Of a stretch of 17,398 nt of DNA, positions 7,479-14,835 are shown piece by piece; position 1 is the first letter of the stretch; the number at the start of each line of letters is the position of its first letter. A program made the translations under genes and the position numbers. The notes under the pieces were generated by a model, which saw nothing but the letters and a program-made list of their open reading frames with translations, searched no databases and was not told the DNA's origin. Source of the DNA: an uncultured Oscillospiraceae bacterium. GTDB lineage: Bacteria > Bacillota > Clostridia > Oscillospirales > Oscillospiraceae. Location: assembly GCA_905236265.1 (NCBI GenBank), contig CAJOOV010000031.1, positions 1 through 17,398 on the forward strand, written 5' to 3'.

Positions 7479-7520
7479 AACCCCGGCGGCATCCGTTGCG
7501 ATACCGCCGGGGTTTGTTTT
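7479..7520 (+). terminator. Intrinsic terminator after the antiporter gene
   Basis: AACCCCGGCGG (7479-7489) pairs perfectly with CCGCCGGGGTT (7504-7514), and TTTGTTTTG follows. It lies between convergent genes, so on the other strand the same stem would meet the end of the alpha-galactoside operon, although the T-run there is poor. Confidence 0.85.
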
Positions 7521-7533
7521 GTCTGTCCTTGTG

Positions 7534-8169
7534 TTATTGCTTCAGCAGCGGCTCTGCCAGATTCCGTCTGAACCACGCCACCAGCGGCCCGGTAAAGAAG
7601 GCGGAGATCAGCGTGCCAATGCCCACCACAGCGCCGCAGGCAAAGCCGATGGCCACGCAGATCACGTCCGTGGCAATGCGGATATACTGGAAGGGGATGA
7701 CATGTCCCGCCACGGCCAGCTTTTTGTCGCTGAGGGAGAGGGCAATGGTGTCGTAGGTGGACACGCCCAGATCAGAGGTGTAGTACAGCGCCGCCGCCAC
7801 TGCCCCCAGCACCACGCCGATGGCCAGCAGTACCAGACGCATTCCCACGCCGGGGGCGCTCACCAGCGCATCAATGCAGCTCTTGGAAAACGTCACCAGA
7901 TACCCCAGCAGAAACAGGTTGATAAAGGTGGCAATGCCGATATAGTGTCTGTCCAGCAGCACATCCACCACCAGCAGCGCCAGATTCAGCAGCATATAAA
8001 ACAGCCCGTAGCTCATGCCCGGCGCAAGGCTCCAAAGCCCCGTGGCAAAGCACTGGAAGGGGTCAACCCCAAACACAGACGCCTGAAAAAAACCTACCGC
8101 CACGCCGGAGAGCGCCACGCCCACCGTGGTCATGGCAAGTCTCCGGCCAAATTGCTCCGGCAGCTTCAT
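7534..8169 (-). CDS. YczE/YyaS-type integral membrane protein
   Basis: A 211-residue membrane protein with about five helices. It shows the internal duplication typical of the YczE/YyaS/YitT group: FGVDPFQCFATGLW (33-46) is echoed by LGVSTYDTIAL (134-144). The family-style C-terminal half IRIATDVICVAIGF...VGIGTLISAFFTGPL lies at 163-196. No enzymatic or transport function is established for this group to my knowledge. ATG at 8169 is chosen because GGAGG precedes it closely (complement of 8176-8182). The frame extends upstream to 8193 but would overlap the preceding gene. The gap to the upstream gene is 20 bases, so it is the last gene of the alpha-galactosidase operon. Its presence suggests a membrane role linked to sugar use, which is inference. 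Confidence 0.8.
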   Translation of the reverse strand: MKLPEQFGRRLAMTTVGVALSGVAVGFFQASVFGVDPFQCFATGLWSLAPGMSYGLFYMLLNLALLVVDVLLDRHYIGIATFINLFLLGYLVTFSKSCIDALVSAPGVGMRLVLLAIGVVLGAVAAALYYTSDLGVSTYDTIALSLSDKKLAVAGHVIPFQYIRIATDVICVAIGFACGAVVGIGTLISAFFTGPLVAWFRRNLAEPLLKQ

Positions 8170-8189
8170 CCGTTCTCCTCCTTCACGGC

Positions 8190-8972
8190 TCACATGCCCA
8201 GTTTTTTCATCTCTTCCAGTATCTCCGCCTCGCTCTTTTCAGAGCCGGCGGATGCTCCGTCCTCATCTTCCACCACGGCATTTGCCGGGAGGCGGTTCCC
8301 CTCCCTGTCCAGAATGAAGTCCCCGCAGGCATCCACCAGCGGCAAAAAGGGCACAAACTCCGGCAGCAGCAGCCTCGCCCCCAGCATGGCAATGGCGCCA
8401 AAGCCGAAGAGCGTCCACAAAAAGGCGTAAAGGGGCTGGTAGGTGAGATCGGTATAGGTGAGATACAGGGGGAAGACATTGAAAAACAGCAGGATCACCG
8501 CCTTCCACGGCTTTTTCAGGGCAAAGAACAGCCCGTTTCTCACCAGATGGGGCAGCGTATCCGAGAACGCCGCCATGGTGGGTGCGAGGTACACCCCGGC
8601 CAAAACCACCAGCGTCAGCACCCCAAACAGGGGATAGCGGAACAGGGCAATGAAGCCCCCCGCCTGCTCGCAGACACGCAGATCCACCACAGCAAAGGCA
8701 ATCAGGGCGAGAAACGCCAGCCACGCCAGCGTGGCCTGTTTGAAGTTGGAGCGAAAGCCCGCCCAGAACTGCCTGAAGGGGTTCAGCACCCCGTCCCCCC
8801 GGAGGGTTTTCAGCATAACGTGATACAGCGCCACGAAGGCGGCGCCGGTGGTCACCACCGGCAGGCTGAACAGCACAAACATCAGGTTCGCCCCGATGAT
8901 GATGCCCCAGCGGGTCATGAGCCGCCCGAAGCTGCTCTCATTGCTGAGAAATCCGCTGAGCAATTCACGCAT
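8190..8972 (-). CDS. YesL-type (DUF624) membrane protein
   Basis: A 260-residue protein with about five hydrophobic segments (roughly 24-43, 79-98, 114-133, 155-175 and 183-204) and an acidic, probably cytoplasmic tail (VVEDEDGASAGSEKSEAE, 233-250). The N terminus (FGRLMTRWGIIIGANLMFVLFSLPVVTTG) and the DTLPHLVRNGLFFALKKPWKA segment fit the YesL/DUF624 family, often found beside CUT1 sugar ABC transporters. Its biochemical function is unknown. ATG at 8972 has GGAGGAG about 8 bases upstream and overlaps the end of the preceding gene by 8 bases, pointing to translational coupling. A longer frame to 9050 lies wholly within the upstream gene and is not needed. Confidence 0.82.
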   Translation of the reverse strand: MRELLSGFLSNESSFGRLMTRWGIIIGANLMFVLFSLPVVTTGAAFVALYHVMLKTLRGDGVLNPFRQFWAGFRSNFKQATLAWLAFLALIAFAVVDLRVCEQAGGFIALFRYPLFGVLTLVVLAGVYLAPTMAAFSDTLPHLVRNGLFFALKKPWKAVILLFFNVFPLYLTYTDLTYQPLYAFLWTLFGFGAIAMLGARLLLPEFVPFLPLVDACGDFILDREGNRLPANAVVEDEDGASAGSEKSEAEILEEMKKLGM

Positions 8973-9669
8973 GAGCCTGCTCCTCCTGACAGATATAGTC
9001 CAAAAACGCCTCCACGGCCTCCAGATGCCGGGAAAACGCACCGATACCAAGGGCGCAGCCCTCTTCCTCCGGGTAGATGTGATACTCCGTCATCAGGATA
9101 CTGTCACTGATGTCGATACCGATCGGGACAGGCTGGGTGCTGTACTCCGTGTCGATGGGCAGGGCGTAAATCAGCCTGTCCCCGTATTTCTCCCGCAGGG
9201 AGGCGCACTCCTCCCGGTTCCAGTCCAGAAGCCGTCCGGTTTTGCCGAACTCCTCCAGCGCTTCGGGAGTCATGGTGGCGGCGTCCAGAATCCCGGAGTC
9301 GATAAATCCCACGAAAATCTGATAGTAGGTGTTGCCGCTGGCATGGTTGTCGGCATAGTCAAACCACGCCTCGTTGTTGAAGGTCACGCCTGCTTCCCTC
9401 AGGTCATACCCGGTTTTCTCCACATAGCCCTGCCACAGCCGGGAGCCGTCCCCCACCTCTGCCCTTGTGTTCACAAAGGAGAGATAGAGCCAGTGCTCAC
9501 CTACGTTGTGGCGGTACTGATGCACAGAGAAGATGACCAGCGATACCAGACAGACTGCGCCAATGATCCACAGCTTATAATACTGCCAGATATACTCCGC
9601 CGCCGCCTTTGGGGACAATCGCCCTATTTTTTCCCGCTCCCTGCGAAGCCATTGCTGCAGTGCGCTCAT
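8965..9669 (-). CDS. Unrecognised single-pass membrane protein of the alpha-galactosidase operon
   Basis: I do not recognise this 234-residue protein. Residues 1-32 are charged and basic, residues 33-49 (LWIIGAVCLVSLVIFSV) form one membrane helix, and residues 50-234 form a soluble domain. By the positive-inside rule the domain should face outward. It is rich in aromatic and acidic residues (AWFDYADNHASGNTYYQIFVGFIDSG) and has no lipobox or recognisable catalytic motif. The ATG overlaps the stop of the alpha-galactosidase gene in an ATGA arrangement, and its own end overlaps the YesL-type gene by 8 bases, so the three are probably translationally coupled. The tight packing and outward domain suggest a partner of the membrane proteins in sugar uptake or its regulation; that is inference. 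Confidence 0.75.
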   Translation of the reverse strand: MSALQQWLRREREKIGRLSPKAAAEYIWQYYKLWIIGAVCLVSLVIFSVHQYRHNVGEHWLYLSFVNTRAEVGDGSRLWQGYVEKTGYDLREAGVTFNNEAWFDYADNHASGNTYYQIFVGFIDSGILDAATMTPEALEEFGKTGRLLDWNREECASLREKYGDRLIYALPIDTEYSTQPVPIGIDISDSILMTEYHIYPEEEGCALGIGAFSRHLEAVEAFLDYICQEEQAHA

Positions 9670-11864
9670 GCCTGCTCCCGCACGAAATGAATCTGTTCGG
9701 CGGGATAGTCGCCGCTCATCAGGGGGAAGGTGAAGCCGCCGTACATCAGGGCAGCGCCGGAATAGCGGCTGCCGTCGTTGTCCAGCACATAGACCGCCTC
9801 CGGGTCAAGCCCCTTCAGCCGGATATGGATGAGCAGGGAGTTAGGCTGGGGAGAATTGACCACCATATTCACCAGCGTCTCGCTGCCGTCTCTTGCCACA
9901 AACTGCCATGCAGTGTAGAAGCTGCCCTCCTCCAAGTCGGTGAGGCGGTAGTATTCCCCGTCCTGAATCAGCCAGTAGTACCGCTTGAAGTCGGCAATCT
10001 GGGTGCGAATCTCCTCTTTGTCCTGCGCTGAGAGCTTATTCAGATCCAGCTCATAGCCGAAGGTGCCGGACATGGCCACAACGCCTCTGGTCTTCAGGGG
10101 GGTGGTGCGCCCGGTCTGGTGGTTGGGCGAGGCGGAGACATGGGCGCCCATGGTGGAGACGGGATAGCCGAAGGAGGAGCCGTACTGAATCTTAATCCGC
10201 TCGATGGGGTCGGTGTCGTCACTGAGCCAGATCTGGGGAGAGTAGGAGAGAATCGCCGGGTCAAACCGCCCGCCGCCCCCGGCGCAGCCCTCGAAGAGCA
10301 CCTCCGGGAAGGCAGAGGTGAGCCGGTTCATCAGCTCGTACACCCCCAGCACATACCGGTGGCTGATCTCCCCCTGACGCTCTCTGGGGGCGCCGTGGGA
10401 GTACACGTCGGAGATGGGGCGGTTCATGTCCCATTTGATATACTCGATATGGCTCTCCCGGAGCAGCTTGGAGATGGACTCATAGAGATAGTCCACCACG
10501 TCCTTCCGGGACATGTCCAGAACAAGCTGGTTGCGCCCGGTCATGGGGCTGCGGTGGGGGGCGGCAAAGGCCCAGTCCGGATGCTCACGGTAGAGCTGGG
10601 AGTTCTCGTTCACCATCTCCGGCTCAATCCACAGCCCGAACTTCATCCCCAGCCGGTTCACCTCGTCGGCAAGGCCGGTGAGGCCGTGGGGCAGCTTTTC
10701 CGTGTTCACGAACCAGTCGCCCAGTCCGGCGTTGTCATCGTTGCGGCTGCCGAACCAGCCGTCGTCCAGCACAAACAGCTCAATGCCCAGCTCCGCTGCC
10801 TGTCTGGCAAGGTGGAGAATCTTCTCCTCGTTGAAGTCGAAATAGGTTGCCTCCCAGTTGTTAATCAGCACCGGGCGCTGCGCCAGCTTGTACTTGCCCC
10901 GGCACACGTTGTGGCGGATCAGGTCATGGTAGTTGTGGCTCAGCTTGGTAAAGCCCTGTGAGGAGAAGGAGAGGATCACCTCCGGGGTGTGGAAGCTCTC
11001 CCCGGTGGACAGCTTCCAGCGGAACTGTGCGTCGTGGATGCCCATGCACACCCGCACGTTTTCCAGCTGATCCACCTCAATCTCCGTCTTATGGTTGCCG
11101 GAGTACATGAACATCAGCCCGAAGCAGTCCCCGTGGTCCTCGTCCGCACGGTGGTCGCAGAGGATGACGAAGGGGTTATGGTGGTGGCTGGTCATGCCCC
11201 GCTTGGAGGCGATGGTCTGGATGGAGTGAATCAGGGGGCTGCGCTCCACCTGCCGCTCCAGACAGTGCCTGCCGTGGAAGTGAACCAGATCCCACTTGCC
11301 GAAGGGCATATCCAGACAGATGGAGTCCGCCTTCAGCAGCGTGACCTCCTCCTGACCGTTGTTGACAATCTCGGCGCAGCGGGTAATCACGTCCGTAGAG
11401 GGGAATACGCCGTAATACAGCTTCACCGTGAGCTTTGTCACCGGGTCCTGCATGGTAATCACCAGCGTCTCCGCCTCGCCCCTGTCGTCGTAGACGGTGG
11501 GCATACCGGGGATGGTATACTTTCCGGGCATTATCTCATGGGAGAGATAGCGGAAGTCTGCGGCATAGCTGCCGTCGCCGTTGGTGACGGCGATGGAATT
11601 GATGCGGTAGTCCCCCACGCCGAAGGAGGTGTACTCCTGGGGGAAGGTATCCAGAGAGAAGGTGCGGTTGTTGCGCAGGACATATGGGTTTCCGGAGAAG
11701 CCCCGGTCTGCGTTCACATGGAGATAGGACATCTCCGCAGCGTCGATTCTTCTCCCGTAGTACAGGTGGTGCAGAAAGCCGTTGCCGTCAATCTGCATTT
11801 GATAGCTGGTGTTCTCCGTCTCAATGGTCAGCAGCTTGCGCTCACGCTGATAGATGATACTCAT
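9666..11864 (-). CDS. GH36 alpha-galactosidase
   Basis: This enzyme hydrolyses terminal alpha-1,6-galactosyl residues from raffinose-family sugars or melibiose by a retaining mechanism. At 732 residues it matches the long (subgroup I, about 730-residue) bacterial GH36 enzymes. These have an N-terminal beta-sandwich domain, a catalytic barrel (roughly 330-640) and a C-terminal sheet domain. LDDGWFGSRNDD is at 366-377. The nucleophile is Asp479 in YIKWDMNRP and the probable acid/base is Asp549 in WLSDDTDPIERI. CAGGGGRFD (527-535) is the usual substrate-binding region. No signal peptide is present, so it acts in the cytoplasm on imported sugar. The start at 11864 has AAAGGGAG about 7 bases upstream and follows the araC-type gene by 18 bases, so the two are probably co-transcribed. 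Confidence 0.96.
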   Translation of the reverse strand: MSIIYQRERKLLTIETENTSYQMQIDGNGFLHHLYYGRRIDAAEMSYLHVNADRGFSGNPYVLRNNRTFSLDTFPQEYTSFGVGDYRINSIAVTNGDGSYAADFRYLSHEIMPGKYTIPGMPTVYDDRGEAETLVITMQDPVTKLTVKLYYGVFPSTDVITRCAEIVNNGQEEVTLLKADSICLDMPFGKWDLVHFHGRHCLERQVERSPLIHSIQTIASKRGMTSHHHNPFVILCDHRADEDHGDCFGLMFMYSGNHKTEIEVDQLENVRVCMGIHDAQFRWKLSTGESFHTPEVILSFSSQGFTKLSHNYHDLIRHNVCRGKYKLAQRPVLINNWEATYFDFNEEKILHLARQAAELGIELFVLDDGWFGSRNDDNAGLGDWFVNTEKLPHGLTGLADEVNRLGMKFGLWIEPEMVNENSQLYREHPDWAFAAPHRSPMTGRNQLVLDMSRKDVVDYLYESISKLLRESHIEYIKWDMNRPISDVYSHGAPRERQGEISHRYVLGVYELMNRLTSAFPEVLFEGCAGGGGRFDPAILSYSPQIWLSDDTDPIERIKIQYGSSFGYPVSTMGAHVSASPNHQTGRTTPLKTRGVVAMSGTFGYELDLNKLSAQDKEEIRTQIADFKRYYWLIQDGEYYRLTDLEEGSFYTAWQFVARDGSETLVNMVVNSPQPNSLLIHIRLKGLDPEAVYVLDNDGSRYSGAALMYGGFTFPLMSGDYPAEQIHFVREQA

Positions 11865-11882
11865 CGCAGATGCTCCCTTTCT

Positions 11883-12827
11883 TTAGTTGCTCTCGTCCTC
11901 CGGCTCCTCTCCGGGTACTGTCTCCCCGGCGGAGCCAGACTTACTGCTCTGGTTGCGGAATTTTCTGGGGCTGACCCCGTAAAAGCGCTTAAACACCTTG
12001 GAAAAGGTGAGGGGGTTGTCATAGCCCACCTCTCTGGAGACCTCCTGAATGGGCAGGTCAGTCTCCAGCAACAGGCGGTTGCTGTGCTTGAGCCTGCACT
12101 GAAGCAGGTACTCCTGCGGGGAAATGCCCATCTTCTTTTTGAAGATGCTGGTGAGATAGCTTCTGTGGATGCCGATATAACCCGCCACATCCGTAATTTT
12201 TGCGGTGGCATAGTTCTCGTTGATAAAGTCCACAGCGTACTGCACATAGATGTCCGGGGCATACTCATGCCGGTGGGGCTCTCCCTGTTCCGCCTCGGAG
12301 TTGGACTGCACCGCAAGGCTGATATACTCCAGCAGCAGTCCCAGCCGCATCAGGTCGTTTGCCTGGGTCATCTCCGGCTGGTCCAGCACCCGCCTGCAAA
12401 GGGCATAGAAGCGCTGGGGCTCCATATTGCAGTTTCTGGTGTAGACCCCCTCCCGGAAGCCTGCGCTGTCCATAAAGCCTCTGGCCATGGTGCCGTCAAA
12501 GGTCATCCAGCAGTAGCTCCACGGATCCTCCCGGTCTGCCCGGTACCACACCGGCTCTCCCGGCTTTGTGACAAACATCTGGCCGAAGTGCAGCTCCTGC
12601 TCCCCGTCCTTGGTACACAGCACGCCCTTTCCCGAAAGAATGACGTGTACATGCCAGCCCGGACGCTCCACCTTCACCCGGAAGGTGTACCCCGGCAGGC
12701 AGTTCTCTATCCCGCACAGCAGAAGGTAAATCTCCTCCGTCATTCTCTGGTGGAAGGACAGGCAGCGGTATTTTTTGGATAACTGCTGCTGCGGCTTCTC
12801 TCCCAAAAAGACCTCCAACGCTCTCAC
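11883..12827 (-). CDS. AraC-family transcriptional regulator
   Basis: This is probably the sugar-responsive activator of the locus. The 314-residue protein has an N-terminal cupin-like sensing domain: WHVHVILSGKGVL at 58-70, then LHFGQMFVTKPGEPVWYRAD, a typical AraC arm. The C-terminal double helix-turn-helix covers roughly 195-292, with ITDVAGYIGIHRSYLTSIFKKKMGISPQEYL followed by IQEVSREVGYDNPLTFSKVFKRFYGVSPRKFR, the AraC/XylS signature. I choose GTG at 12827 because AGGAG (complement of 12836-12840) precedes it by 8 bases. The frame runs on to 13001, but that part crosses a terminator and the permease gene. ATG at 12743 would remove the start of the sensing domain. A terminator at 12912-12950 separates it from the ABC genes. 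A small hairpin at 12864-12878 lies in its leader; no clear promoter is visible. Confidence 0.88.
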   Translation of the reverse strand: MRALEVFLGEKPQQQLSKKYRCLSFHQRMTEEIYLLLCGIENCLPGYTFRVKVERPGWHVHVILSGKGVLCTKDGEQELHFGQMFVTKPGEPVWYRADREDPWSYCWMTFDGTMARGFMDSAGFREGVYTRNCNMEPQRFYALCRRVLDQPEMTQANDLMRLGLLLEYISLAVQSNSEAEQGEPHRHEYAPDIYVQYAVDFINENYATAKITDVAGYIGIHRSYLTSIFKKKMGISPQEYLLQCRLKHSNRLLLETDLPIQEVSREVGYDNPLTFSKVFKRFYGVSPRKFRNQSSKSGSAGETVPGEEPEDESN

Positions 12828-12911
12828 GCTCCTCTCTCCTCCCGGTTCAGTCCAACGGGCACGATCTCCTCCGGAGATTCTGCACATTGGAGCGAGTCGG
12901 AAACGGTGTCC

Positions 12912-12950
12912 CAAAAAACGGCCAGAGGCACACTCAAGACACCTCTGGCC
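12912..12950 (-). terminator. Intrinsic terminator of the ABC transporter operon
   Basis: Read on the minus strand, a perfect 9-bp stem GGCCAGAGG / CCTCTGGCC (12942-12950 with 12920-12928, 13-base loop) is followed by G and then TTTTTT. It lies 25 bases after the second permease stop. It should stop most ABC transcripts before the araC-type gene. Confidence 0.88.
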
Positions 12951-12975
12951 GATGGTTGCGCACTCCGGCTCAGAA

Positions 12976-13818
12976 TTACAGCTTTCCGCCGGAAGTGGCA
13001 ATGCCTTCCACGAACTGCTTCTGGAAGATCACATAGATGACGACCATGGGAATGACCGCCAGCACGGCAGCAGCCATCATCTGGGGATAGTTGCTGGAAT
13101 ACTGACCCTGTGCCTTGGCAAGACCGGCGGCCAGCGTGGTGGTCTCAACGCTGGAGCACACGATCATGGGCCACATCAGATCCTTGAAGGCGAACAGGGC
13201 GGTGAAGATACCCAGAGACACCATAGAGGAACGGGTCAGGGGCATCATGATGAGCAGGAACTTCTGGCCGATGTTGCACCCGTCAATGCCCGCCGCCTCC
13301 TCCAAATCCTTGGGAAGACCCTGATAGCCGGTTTTCAGCAGATAGGTGCCGAAGGCGGTGACAATACCGGGGAAGACCAGACCGGCGGTGGTGTTCAGCC
13401 AGCCCAGCTTGGAGACCATCAGGTACTGGGGGATGATGAAGATCTGGGAGGGAATCATCATCTGAATCAGCACCAGAGAGAACATCAGGTTCTTGCCGGG
13501 GAACCTGAGCCGTCCGAAGGCATAGCCTGCCATGGTAGCGGTGAGGCAGGCGCAGACCACACGGAAGAAAATCATCAGCAGGGTGTTCTTATACAGCACC
13601 ACAAAGTTGTAGCTCTTCCAGACCTCGCCGAAGGTCTCCCAGTGCCAGCCGTTGCTGGGGAAGATGTAGAAGGGGTCAACAGAGATGGACTCCTGATTCG
13701 TCTTCAGGGCGGTGAGAATCATCCATGCGAAGGGAACCAGCATAATAAATGCCATGACCGTCAGGATGATGTACATAACCACCTTGCTTGCTCTCGCTCT
13801 TGCGCGTGCGCTTTCCAT
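12976..13818 (-). CDS. Sugar ABC transporter permease, MalG-like (CUT1)
   Basis: The second inner-membrane channel subunit of a carbohydrate ABC importer. The 280-residue protein has the MalG pattern of about six helices, from YIILTVMAFIMLVPFAWMIL (16-35) to the last at about 250-265. The ATPase-contacting EAA loop begins EEAAGIDG (173-180) and ends at MPL (192-194). The C terminus GIATSGGKL is typical of MalG-type subunits. A GGGGGAG ribosome site precedes ATG at 13818. It follows the MalF-like gene by 18 bases. The family transports oligosaccharides; alpha-galactosides are inferred from the neighbouring GH36 gene. No ATPase gene follows it. Confidence 0.93.
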   Translation of the reverse strand: MESARARARASKVVMYIILTVMAFIMLVPFAWMILTALKTNQESISVDPFYIFPSNGWHWETFGEVWKSYNFVVLYKNTLLMIFFRVVCACLTATMAGYAFGRLRFPGKNLMFSLVLIQMMIPSQIFIIPQYLMVSKLGWLNTTAGLVFPGIVTAFGTYLLKTGYQGLPKDLEEAAGIDGCNIGQKFLLIMMPLTRSSMVSLGIFTALFAFKDLMWPMIVCSSVETTTLAAGLAKAQGQYSSNYPQMMAAAVLAVIPMVVIYVIFQKQFVEGIATSGGKL

Positions 13819-13836
13819 AGATCAGCTCCCCCTTTC

Positions 13837-14727
13837 TCAGTTGTAGAACACGAGCTTCTTCTCCGCCCTCTGCATAATGACGGTGATGACCATGATGAAG
13901 GCCACCAGAATCATGACGATTGCGGCGCCGTAGCCCTTGTTGCCCTGGTCAAAGGCGTACTTATAGAAGACATAGACGATGGACTGCACGTTGGGCAGAG
14001 CGCCGCTGGTCTTGTCGATGACCATGAACATCAGATCGAACACGGTGAGTGCGCCGATCACACGGGTCTGGACGATGAAGAAGGTGGTGGGGCTGAGCAG
14101 CGGCACGGTGATGTGGAAGAACTGGCGGATGCCGGTGGCGCCGTCGATCATGGCCGCCTCATAGTAGTCAAAGGGAATCTCCTGCAAACCGGAGATGAAC
14201 AGCACCATATTGTAGCCGATGATGGACCACACGCCGATGATGCCCACGGAGATCCATGCCACCTTGGGGTCGGAGGTCCAGCCGATATTGGTGTGGAGCA
14301 GGTTGTTGAACAGGCCGAACTGCTGGTTGTACAGCCACTTCCAGACCATTGCCACAGCCGCAGGGGCGCAGACCATGGGCAGGAAGAAGATGGTACGATA
14401 GGCAGAGGTACCCTTCAGCTTTTTGTTCAGGAACACGGCCAGCACCAGTGCGATGATAACGCCGAAGGGTACCTCCACCAGTGCGTATTTAACGGTATTC
14501 CAAAGGGACTGCAGGGTTTCAGGGGTTGCGAATGCCTTCTGGTAGTTGGCCAGACCCACAAAGGTATTGCCCTTGCCGAAGTCGCCGGTCTTGCAGAAGG
14601 ACTGGTAGACGGTGTTGAACACGGGGTAGAAGTTCAAAACAATCAGGCCCAGCATGGTAGGGAGAATAAACGCCCATGCCCAGATCGCTTCGTTTTTCGC
14701 CGCCGCTGACATCTTGCTCTTTTTCAA
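13837..14727 (-). CDS. Sugar ABC transporter permease, MalF/UgpA-like (CUT1)
   Basis: The first channel subunit of the same importer. The 296-residue protein lacks the large extra periplasmic loop of enteric MalF and matches the Gram-positive MsmF/UgpA type. It has six predicted helices, beginning with WAWAFILPTMLGLIVLNFYPV at about 16-36. The EAA loop begins YYEAAMIDG (188-196) and ends VPLLSP (208-213). The start is TTG at 14727, placed 7 bases after AGGAGG (complement of 14735-14740). The first in-frame ATG, at 14712, would be 22 bases from that site, so TTG is preferred. The gene is 108 bases after the solute-binding protein, with a hairpin in the gap. Confidence 0.93.
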   Translation of the reverse strand: MKKSKMSAAAKNEAIWAWAFILPTMLGLIVLNFYPVFNTVYQSFCKTGDFGKGNTFVGLANYQKAFATPETLQSLWNTVKYALVEVPFGVIIALVLAVFLNKKLKGTSAYRTIFFLPMVCAPAAVAMVWKWLYNQQFGLFNNLLHTNIGWTSDPKVAWISVGIIGVWSIIGYNMVLFISGLQEIPFDYYEAAMIDGATGIRQFFHITVPLLSPTTFFIVQTRVIGALTVFDLMFMVIDKTSGALPNVQSIVYVFYKYAFDQGNKGYGAAIVMILVAFIMVITVIMQRAEKKLVFYN

Positions 14728-14764
14728 TGCGCTCCCTCCTATTCTTTTCTTTTTTCTGAACGGA

Positions 14765-14798
14765 CAGGCGGGCCAACCGCGAACAGTCGGCCCGCCTG
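14765..14798 (-). other. Intercistronic stem-loop between solute-binding protein and permease genes
   Basis: CAGGCGGGCC (14765-14774) and GGCCCGCCTG (14789-14798) form a perfect 10-bp G+C stem. On the minus strand no T-run follows. Such stems after solute-binding-protein genes commonly protect the upstream mRNA or partly terminate, giving more binding protein than permease. That role is inferred here. Confidence 0.6.
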
Positions 14799-14835
14799 CA
14801 TTGCCTATGGATTTACAGCGGATTCAAAGAGAGAA

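Noticed and set aside
10989..12782. Long plus-strand frame (597 codons) opposite alpha-galactosidase and the regulator
   Set aside because: It covers two well-supported minus-strand genes and their spacer and shows no recognisable domain.
12828..13001. N-terminal extension of the AraC-type regulator
   Set aside because: It would run through a strong terminator and into the permease gene. GTG at 12827 has a well-placed ribosome site.
12775..14709. Very long open frame (644 codons) on the plus strand opposite the permeases
   Set aside because: Rich in His, Gln, Gly and Asp, as expected for an antisense frame of G+C-rich genes. It lies opposite two clear ABC permeases and a terminator.
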